Part shown: in pieces, positions 58,184 through 64,000 of the stretch
How the letters are laid out: each line of letters starts with the position of its first letter
Numbering within the stretch: the stretch's first letter is position 1
Assembly (NCBI GenBank): GCA_026645935.1
Contig: JAPKMP010000003.1
Location: 62,001-126,000 of the forward strand
DNA: 64,000 nt
Source: Candidatus Villigracilaceae bacterium
GTDB lineage: Bacteria > Chloroflexota > Anaerolineae > Anaerolineales > Villigracilaceae
Direction: 5' to 3'
The notes under the pieces: model-generated
What the model saw: the letters and a program-made list of their open reading frames with translations, nothing else
The model's database searches: none
What the model was told of the DNA's origin: nothing
Program-made: the position numbers and the translations under genes

Positions 58184-60537
58184 TAATGAACCGCCATATC
58201 TCCGTCACCGGTATCGTGCAGGGAGTCGGTTTCCGCCCGTTCATTTACGGGCTCGCGAAACGGCTCGACTTGCACGGCTGGGTGCGGAACACATCTGGCG
58301 GCGTGGAGATCGTGGTTCAAGGGAACGAGTCGCAGGTTGAACGTTTCGTTCGCAGCCTGAAGACGGAAGCACCCCCGCTGGCTAAGATCGATTCGATCTC
58401 AATTCGATCCGGCCTCCCGGACATAAACTTTAAGACCTTCGACATTCAACCTTCAACCCGGATCGAAGGCGCATTCCAGCCAGTTTCAGCGGATATTGCC
58501 ATCTGCACGGACTGCGAACGCGAACTCTTCGACCCGAGAGACAGGCGGTATCTTTATCCGTTCATCAACTGCACGAATTGCGGTCCGCGTTTTACGATCA
58601 TCACCGACCTGCCCTATGACCGCCCCGCCACCACCATGGCGGAATTCGAAATGTGCGCTGAATGCCGCGCCGAATATACCGACCCTTCGAACCGCCGCTT
58701 CCACGCCCAGCCGGTGGCTTGTCCGCAATGCGGACCCTGCGTCCATCTCGAAGAGCCGCCGTCTCATTTTCAAGACCTGTCCACGATCGATCTGCGCCTC
58801 GCCGCAATCCTGAAAACAAGAAAATATCTACGGGAGGGAAAGATCATCGCCGTCAAAGGGATCGGCGGTTTTCATCTTGCCTGTGATGCGGAAAACAAGA
58901 TGGCGGTCGATGAATTACGGCGAAGAAAGGGCAGGGAGGGCAAACCGTTCGCATTGTTGGCGGCGGACCTTGAAATGATACGGCGCCATTGCGAAGTGAA
59001 CGAAGCGGAACGCGAATTGCTCACCGGCAGGGAAAAGCCCATCGTCCTCTTGAACAAAAGGGAAAACTCCACCCTGCCCGATGACCTTGCCCCCGGCATG
59101 GACAGGCTCGGTTTCATGCTGCCCTACACCCCGCTCCATCATTTGCTCCTCAATCGAAGCGACCCCATTCTCAATCGAGAACCCGTCCCGCCGATCCTCG
59201 TGATGACCAGCGGCAACTTCAGCGAGGAACCCATCGCCACCGATAACCAGGACGCGCTTGAACGTCTCGCGCCCCTGGCAGATGCCTTTCTTCTACACAA
59301 CAGGGATATTCACGTAAGATGCGATGATTCAGTCTTAAGAGTGGAAAGAAGAAAGAAGAAGGAAAGCGCGGCGCTTTCCTCTTTCATCTTTCTTCGTCGT
59401 TCCCGCGGGTATGCTCCGTATCCCGTTCGTCTTCCCTTCGATGCGATTCCCACCCTCGCCGTCGGCGGCGAACTCAAGAACACGTTTTGTCTTGCGCGCG
59501 ACCGAAGCGCCATCCTCAGCCACCACATCGGCGACATGGAAAACGTCGAAACCTTCCAGTCCTTCGAGCAGGGAGTCGACCATCTCAGCCGTTTGTTCCG
59601 TGTGAATCCCGAACTTATCGCCTGCGACATGCATCCCGGTTATTTCACGACAAAATACGCGCAGGAAATCGCAAACATTCCCCGCATTGCCGTCCAGCAC
59701 CATCACGCGCACATCGCTTCCTGCCTGGCGGATAACGGGTTGGAAAATAGACGATTGATTGGCCTCGCCTTCGATGGAACCGGATATGGGACCGATGGAT
59801 CCATTTGGGGAGGGGAAATCCTTCTCGCCTCCTTCGCAGACTTTGAGCGGTTCGCACACCTCGAGCCTTTGCCTCTCCCCGGCGGCGACTCTGCCATCCG
59901 CCATCCCTGGCGAATCGCGGTGGGATACACCCACGCCCTGGGAATCGACATCGATGATCTGCAATTCCTGAAAAATCTGGACATGCTGGCTGTCAACATC
60001 GTCAGACAGCAGGCGGACAGAAAACTGAACGCGCCGCTCACCTCCTCGATGGGCCGCCTCTTCGACGCCGTTGCAAGCCTGATCGGAATCCGGAATGACG
60101 TTACCTATGAAGCGCAAGCCGCAATCGAAATGGAAGTATTATCCAAGCCGTTCCTGACAACCAAACCGTATCCATATTCGGTGGATAAATCCATTCCGCT
60201 CAAAGGACTCCTTCAATCCATTGTTCATGACGTCCGCACAGGCAAACCCGCCGGGATGATTGGCGCAAGATTCCATAAAACGATTGCCGATATAACCATT
60301 GATGTTTGCAAATGTGCCCGCGTTCAAACGAGTCTCAGTGAGGTCGCTCTCTCAGGCGGCGTCTGGCAGAACGAACTCCTGCTGAACCTTGTCCGTGACG
60401 GACTTGAGCGCGAAGGCTTTACTGTTTATTTCCACAAGCAGGTCCCATGCAATGACGGCGGCTTGGCGCTGGGTCAGGCTGTGGCAGCGAATGCCATTGC
60501 GAGCCGCGAAGCGGCGAAGCAATCCCCCGTCGTATGA
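58180..60537 (+). CDS. hypF: Carbamoyltransferase HypF
   Basis: A 785 aa enzyme that makes the thiocarbamate on HypE from carbamoyl phosphate, the source of cyanide ligands. The acylphosphatase domain is VTGIVQGVGFRPFIYGLA. Two zinc-finger units follow (CTDCERELFDPRDRRY, CTNCGPRFT, CAECRAEYTDP, CPQCGP). Then come a YrdC-like domain (residues 200-390) and a Kae1-like domain with VQHHHAHIASCLADNG and LAFDGTGYGTDG. About ten extra residues (RRKKKESAALSSFIF) before RRSRGYAPYPV derive from a hairpin insertion, and the last residues (IASREAAKQSP) from a dispersed repeat. Confidence 0.93.
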   Translation: MIMNRHISVTGIVQGVGFRPFIYGLAKRLDLHGWVRNTSGGVEIVVQGNESQVERFVRSLKTEAPPLAKIDSISIRSGLPDINFKTFDIQPSTRIEGAFQPVSADIAICTDCERELFDPRDRRYLYPFINCTNCGPRFTIITDLPYDRPATTMAEFEMCAECRAEYTDPSNRRFHAQPVACPQCGPCVHLEEPPSHFQDLSTIDLRLAAILKTRKYLREGKIIAVKGIGGFHLACDAENKMAVDELRRRKGREGKPFALLAADLEMIRRHCEVNEAERELLTGREKPIVLLNKRENSTLPDDLAPGMDRLGFMLPYTPLHHLLLNRSDPILNREPVPPILVMTSGNFSEEPIATDNQDALERLAPLADAFLLHNRDIHVRCDDSVLRVERRKKKESAALSSFIFLRRSRGYAPYPVRLPFDAIPTLAVGGELKNTFCLARDRSAILSHHIGDMENVETFQSFEQGVDHLSRLFRVNPELIACDMHPGYFTTKYAQEIANIPRIAVQHHHAHIASCLADNGLENRRLIGLAFDGTGYGTDGSIWGGEILLASFADFERFAHLEPLPLPGGDSAIRHPWRIAVGYTHALGIDIDDLQFLKNLDMLAVNIVRQQADRKLNAPLTSSMGRLFDAVASLIGIRNDVTYEAQAAIEMEVLSKPFLTTKPYPYSVDKSIPLKGLLQSIVHDVRTGKPAGMIGARFHKTIADITIDVCKCARVQTSLSEVALSGGVWQNELLLNLVRDGLEREGFTVYFHKQVPCNDGGLALGQAVAANAIASREAAKQSPVV
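59349..59395. repeat. Palindromic insertion inside hypF
   Basis: GGAAAGCGC and GCGCTTTCC form a perfect 9-bp core around one G at 59361-59379. They are extended by imperfect purine-rich and pyrimidine-rich arms (AAGAAGAAAGAAG and CTTTCATCTTTCTTC). It is translated in frame between two conserved HypF motifs. Confidence 0.7.
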
Positions 60538-60563
60538 AGGGGGTTGCGTTTGAGAACGCAACC
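60493..60563. repeat. Dispersed repeat fragments at the end of hypF
   Basis: CATTGCGAGCCGCGAAGCGGCG resembles the GTCATTGCGAG family and forms the last codons of hypF. Right after the stop, GGTTGCGTT and AACGCAACC make a 9-bp stem with a 4-nt loop at 60542-60563. Confidence 0.6.
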
Positions 60564-60585
60564 TACGCAACACAAAGGATGAACC

Positions 60586-60828
60586 ATGTGTCTCGCCATT
60601 CCCGGAAAGATCACCAAAATCTATCAAAAAGATGACCTCAGCATGGCAAAGATCGACTTCGGAGGAATCGTCAAGGAAATCTGCCTTGCGTACACCCCCG
60701 AGGCAAAGGTCGGCGATTATGCGCTGATCCACGTCGGCTTTGCGATCAGTCTAATGGACGAAGAAGAAGCCCAAGAAACCTTGAAGTTGATCAAGGACGT
60801 GGCGGATTTCGAGAATGAAATTTCTTGA
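60586..60828 (+). CDS. hypC: Hydrogenase assembly chaperone HypC
   Basis: An 80 aa chaperone that, with HypD, carries the Fe(CN)2CO unit to the large subunit. It begins [12 protein letters not shown], in which Cys2 is the essential ligand. The length is normal. It overlaps hypD by 14 bp, consistent with coupled synthesis. Confidence 0.95.
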   Translation: MCLAIPGKITKIYQKDDLSMAKIDFGGIVKEICLAYTPEAKVGDYALIHVGFAISLMDEEEAQETLKLIKDVADFENEIS

Positions 60829-61918
60829 CGAGTACCGCAACCCCGCAAAAGTAAAATCCCTCCTGCGCGAGATCGAATCCATCGTCACCCGGAACTGGGT
60901 CATCATGGAAATCTGCGGCGGGCAGACTCACGCCTTCCTTCATCACGGCCTCGATGAGATGCTCCCGCCGCAGGTTGAACTCGTGCATGGACCGGGCTGC
61001 CCGGTGTGTGTCACTCCTCTTGAACAGATCGATAAGGCAATCGCCATCGCTTCGCGCCCGGATGTCATCTTTACCTCATATGGCGACATGCTCCGCGTGC
61101 CCGGTTCGTCGAAGGATTTATTCTCCGTCCGTGCCAAGGGCGGTGATGTGCGCGTGGTCTATTCGCCGCTCGAAGCCGTTCAAATCGCAGAAGCAAATCC
61201 CAATAAAGAGGTTGTCTTCTTCGCCATCGGTTTCGAGACCACTGCTCCCGCCAATGCGATGGCGGTCTTGCAGGCAAAGAACAAGGGCGTAAAGAACTTT
61301 TCAGTGCTGGTGTCTCACGTCCGCGTGCCGCCTGCGATGGAGGCGATCCTCAGTTCGAAGACCAATCGCGTGCAGGGATACCTCGCGGCAGGGCATGTCT
61401 GCGCGGTAATGGGATTCCACGAATATCCGCCCATTGCGGAGAAATATCGGGTCCCGATCGTCGTAACGGGTTTCGAACCCATCGATTTGTTGAACGGTTT
61501 GTTCGCAGCGGTCAAGCAGCTCGAAGAGGGCGAAGCGTTCGCCGAGAATCAGTATCAGCGGGCTGTCCGCTTCGAGGGGAATGAATCAGCCCAAAATACG
61601 ATTCGAAGCGTGTTCCAATCCGTTGACCGAAAATGGCGCGGCATTGGGCTTATCCCACAAAGCGGCTGGGGTCTTCGGCTCGATTTCGCGGAGTTCGATG
61701 CTGAAAAAAGATTCGACGTCGAAAATCTTCTTGCGCAGGAATCTCCGTTGTGCATCGCGGGCGAGATCCTGCAAGGCATGAAGAAGCCGACGGGATGCGC
61801 CGCGTTTGGAAGGGAATGCACACCGCTAAACCCACTCGGCGCGCCGATGGTTTCCGCCGAAGGCGCATGCGCGGCGTATTACAAGTATCATCGGATTTCG
61901 GAGTCCAACGTCTCCTGA
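60815..61918 (+). CDS. hypD: Hydrogenase maturation protein HypD
   Basis: A 367 aa Fe-S protein that is the scaffold for the Fe(CN)2CO unit. [26 protein letters not shown] and [13 protein letters not shown] are family signatures. The C-terminal cluster ligands are seen in [26 protein letters not shown] and [10 protein letters not shown]. The length is normal. Confidence 0.95.
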   Translation: MKFLDEYRNPAKVKSLLREIESIVTRNWVIMEICGGQTHAFLHHGLDEMLPPQVELVHGPGCPVCVTPLEQIDKAIAIASRPDVIFTSYGDMLRVPGSSKDLFSVRAKGGDVRVVYSPLEAVQIAEANPNKEVVFFAIGFETTAPANAMAVLQAKNKGVKNFSVLVSHVRVPPAMEAILSSKTNRVQGYLAAGHVCAVMGFHEYPPIAEKYRVPIVVTGFEPIDLLNGLFAAVKQLEEGEAFAENQYQRAVRFEGNESAQNTIRSVFQSVDRKWRGIGLIPQSGWGLRLDFAEFDAEKRFDVENLLAQESPLCIAGEILQGMKKPTGCAAFGRECTPLNPLGAPMVSAEGACAAYYKYHRISESNVS

Positions 61919-61947
61919 CGTTGGCGCGATAGGGCATCAAGGTGATT

Positions 61948-63003
61948 ATGTTTGACGATTTAGATTTCGAAGGTTACACGTGTCCGGTTCCGATTCGTCC
62001 TAACGATACAGTTGTGCTTGGTCATGGCTCCGGCGGGACCTTGAGTCACGACCTGCTCAGGCGGCTGTTTCTTCCCGAATTAGGCAAAGCCGCGCCGCGC
62101 GCATTGGATGATTCTGCTGTGGTGGTGATCGACGGCGAACGATTTGCATTGACGACTGACTCGCACGTCGTCTCTCCATTGTTCTTTCCGGGCGGCGACA
62201 TCGGACGGCTCGCAATCTGCGGAACCGTGAACGACCTCGCCATGATCGGGGCGAAACCGATCGCGTTGACCTGCGGGTTCGTGATCGAAGAAGGATTATC
62301 GTTCGAGATTTTGCAGCGCGTCGTGGCTTCGATGAAGGAAGCAGCGGACGAAGCGGGAATTTACATCGCGGCAGGAGATACAAAGGTGGTGCAAAAAGGC
62401 GGCGCGGACAAGTTGTTCATCAACACATCGGGAATCGGAAGGATCGCAGATGGAGTCGATATCTCCGGCGCGAATGCAAGGGAGGGAGATGTCATTATCC
62501 TTTCAGGGACAATTGGGGATCACGGCATTGCAGTTTTATCCGCGCGGGAGGATCTGGGTTTTGAAACGACCCTCGAAAGCGATGTTGCTCCGCTCAATCA
62601 TCTCGTGGACGCGATGCTCGACGCCGGTGAAGTTCACGTCTTGCGCGACCCCACCCGCGGCGGACTGGCGACTTCGCTTGTGGAAATCTCGGAGCAATCA
62701 AAAGCAATCATTGAGATCGTAGAGGAACGATTGCCGGTTAAGCCTGCCGTTAAAGCCGCATGCGAAATGCTGGGATTCGATCCGTTATTCATTGCCAATG
62801 AAGGGAAGTTGGCGGCGTTCGTGAAAGAGAGCGATGCAGATAAAATTTTGAACGCGATGAAGAAAACAAAATACGGAAAAGACGCCGCCGTGATCGGAAA
62901 AGTGATCGGAAGCGGAAAACCGCAAGTGAGATTGAAAACCGCCATCGGGGGGACTCGGCTTGTGGATATGCTGCCAGGGGAAATGCTGCCGAGAATTTGT
63001 TAG
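61948..63003 (+). CDS. hypE: Hydrogenase expression/formation protein HypE
   Basis: A 351 aa ATP-dependent dehydratase that converts the C-terminal thiocarbamate to thiocyanate. GHGSGGTLSHDLLRRLF and TDSHVVSPLFFPGGDIG are the ATP-binding region of the PurM-like fold. FVIEEGLSFEILQRVV and DPTRGGLATSL are conserved. The protein ends in PRIC, the modified C-terminal cysteine. The ATG at 61948 is preferred over the GTG at 61942. It closes the hydrogenase gene set. Confidence 0.95.
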   Translation: MFDDLDFEGYTCPVPIRPNDTVVLGHGSGGTLSHDLLRRLFLPELGKAAPRALDDSAVVVIDGERFALTTDSHVVSPLFFPGGDIGRLAICGTVNDLAMIGAKPIALTCGFVIEEGLSFEILQRVVASMKEAADEAGIYIAAGDTKVVQKGGADKLFINTSGIGRIADGVDISGANAREGDVIILSGTIGDHGIAVLSAREDLGFETTLESDVAPLNHLVDAMLDAGEVHVLRDPTRGGLATSLVEISEQSKAIIEIVEERLPVKPAVKAACEMLGFDPLFIANEGKLAAFVKESDADKILNAMKKTKYGKDAAVIGKVIGSGKPQVRLKTAIGGTRLVDMLPGEMLPRIC

Positions 63004-63058
63004 CCATTTGCCTGATCCATTTTTTTTCTCATCGCCGATTCATGGTAAAAGTGGGGAT

Positions 63059-64000
63059 ATGATATCCATCCAACGTCGCGATCTTGTGTGGAGTTTGCCG
63101 CTGTCCCTTTTGCTCGGAGCTGGACTCTCCGCCCTCCAGCCGGGGAATTTTTTCATCGGTTGGCTGGGTTTCTCTCTCCTCCTTTTTCTTTCCCTCTTTC
63201 TTCTTTCATCCGCAACGCGCTGGGCTGGCGGTGGTCTCGATACCTTCGTACTCGACCACCGCAAAACCCTCGCATGGATGGTTGCTCTCGCTTTCATTCT
63301 CCGGTTTGCGGGCGGCGTAGGGACCTATCTCGCTTTGCCGGTTTACGGTCACGCAGGGGATGAGGAGCAAAGCGCGGGCTTCACATACACGGATGCCTAC
63401 CGCCGCGATTCTCAAGCTTGGGAACTTGCTTCATCCGACCGCCCAATTCTGGACGCCTTCAACAGCCGCTTCGCCTCGGACCAATATGGCGGTTTGCTGG
63501 CGTTCTGTGCTTTTATCTACCGTTATCTTTCTCCCGACGCGCATCGCGTTTTGTTACTTGTGCTAATGTCCGCTTTGATGGGCGCATTGGGAATCCCGTT
63601 CTTATGGAAGGCGGCGAACTTGCAATGGGGTGAAAAAGTTGCGACGGCAACAAGCTGGATCTTTGCGTTATATCCGGAAAGCATCCTGCTGGGCGGAGTT
63701 CCCATGCGGGAGCCGTATTTGCTGGCATTCAGCGCGTTTTGCCTGTGGGGATTTGTGTCATTGCGAGCGGAGCGAAGCAATCTCCCCCTTGAAACCGGGA
63801 GGCTGCTTCGGGAAGAACACCCTCGTAACGACATAATTGGAAGCAATAAAAAATCATTGGCCTGGCTTGCGCTCGGCGTTTTGGGAATGCTGCTCGTGTC
63901 GCCGTCCATTGCACTGGTCACGCTCATCATCCTCGGCGGGTGGATATACTTTTCCAGCGAGCGCGGACGATTTCCATGGTGGGTTGTGGCTTTATTGGTG
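63059..64000 (+). CDS. Polytopic membrane protein, glycosyltransferase-like (partial)
   Basis: An ORF of at least 314 codons that runs off the right edge and so is missing from the track. It begins MISIQRRDLVWSLPLSLLLG, with several membrane helices (FLLFLSLFLLSS is part of a very hydrophobic N-terminus). The long loop with YTDAYRRDSQAWELA and the segment ESILLGGVPMREPYLLA resemble polyprenyl-phosphate-sugar-dependent membrane glycosyltransferases, though no diagnostic motif is complete. Codons 234-258 are made from a GTCATTGCGAG-family repeat, which adds about 25 hydrophilic residues between two helices. Confidence 0.6.
   Translation, partial: MISIQRRDLVWSLPLSLLLGAGLSALQPGNFFIGWLGFSLLLFLSLFLLSSATRWAGGGLDTFVLDHRKTLAWMVALAFILRFAGGVGTYLALPVYGHAGDEEQSAGFTYTDAYRRDSQAWELASSDRPILDAFNSRFASDQYGGLLAFCAFIYRYLSPDAHRVLLLVLMSALMGALGIPFLWKAANLQWGEKVATATSWIFALYPESILLGGVPMREPYLLAFSAFCLWGFVSLRAERSNLPLETGRLLREEHPRNDIIGSNKKSLAWLALGVLGMLLVSPSIALVTLIILGGWIYFSSERGRFPWWVVALLV
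63757..63832. repeat. GTCATTGCGAG-family repeat inside the last membrane-protein gene
   Basis: The copy begins GTCATTGCGAGCGGAGCG and ends CCCTCGTAACGAC, with AAGCAATCT...GGAAGAACACCCTC as in the copy at 31797-31881. Its reading frame is open in the gene direction and encodes SLRAERSNLPLETGR and REEHPRNDI. Confidence 0.8.

Noticed and set aside
63084-63363. Short ORFs at 63084-63320 and 63088-63363
   Set aside because: They overlap the N-terminus of the partial membrane protein in other frames; the frame from 63059 stays open for 314 codons to the window end.
1-64000. tRNA, rRNA and known riboswitches
   Set aside because: Gaps were read by eye and no cloverleaf, rRNA or recognised aptamer core was seen. 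A covariance-model search would be decisive.

Overview
The window reads as a chromosomal segment of a free-living anaerobic or facultative bacterium, most likely a Chloroflexota of the Anaerolineae type. This is an inference from gene content and style: many lipoprotein solute-binding proteins, an AglEFG-type sugar transporter, amylosucrase with trehalose synthase, and a bacterial HdrABC-MvhADG cluster. No rRNA, tRNA, CRISPR array, phage or complete IS element was found by eye. Base composition looks moderate (roughly 55% G+C, estimated by eye) and AT-rich DNA is largely confined to promoters.

Layout. 1-2001: AmrS-like radical SAM enzyme (cut by the left edge), divergent mobA, and a UspA protein. 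2077-5193: a cysteine-desulfurase-like PLP enzyme followed by an AbiEi/AbiEii type IV toxin-antitoxin pair, which is flanked on its far side by a second, diverged copy of the PLP gene's 3' end. 5194-16085 (minus strand): a LacI-regulated alpha-glucoside operon with binding protein, two permeases, GH1 glycosidase, trehalose synthase, fructokinase and amylosucrase. Two identical TGAAAGCACTTTCA operators mark the regulon. 16159-21002: DtxR regulator divergent from a ferric-iron ABC transporter. 21180-23120: PucC-family transporter plus a MerR-like regulator. 23253-28096: membrane proteins (including two small genes missed by the ORF track), a MrfA-like helicase carrying an HNH domain, and a flippase-like protein. 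28268-32652: Rrf2 regulator divergent from pstSCAB. 32734-39357: methyltransferase, NfeD, LipA, a HEAT/unknown/NADAR trio, a lipase pseudogene, and an ECF sigma factor with SRPBCC and unknown partner genes. 39690-43411: phosphonate-type ABC transporter with an unusually large PhnE. 43448-49240: esterase, acyltransferase-like protein, secreted protein, CoaBC, metallophosphoesterase and a DUF4349 lipoprotein. 49635-63003: hdrC-hdrB-hdrA-mvhD-mvhG-(83 aa)-mvhA-maturation protease-hypA-B-F-C-D-E, a nearly self-contained hydrogenase module. 63059-64000: start of a polytopic membrane protein cut by the right edge.

How the genes work together. The hydrogenase module contains all parts of a flavin-based electron-bifurcating H2:ferredoxin/disulfide oxidoreductase, together with nickel insertion, cyanide-ligand synthesis and C-terminal processing proteins. 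Its natural disulfide or other acceptor in this bacterium is not evident. The sugar operon imports an alpha-glucoside such as sucrose or trehalose and handles it inside the cell through transglucosylation, isomerisation and fructose phosphorylation. No dedicated ATPase for that transporter is encoded here.

A second theme is small palindromic repeats. At least one family, with GTCATTGCGAGG ends, lies between genes. Several palindromes lie in frame inside genes (pstC, mvhD, hypF and the last membrane protein), where they add extra peptide, much as Rickettsia palindromic elements do.
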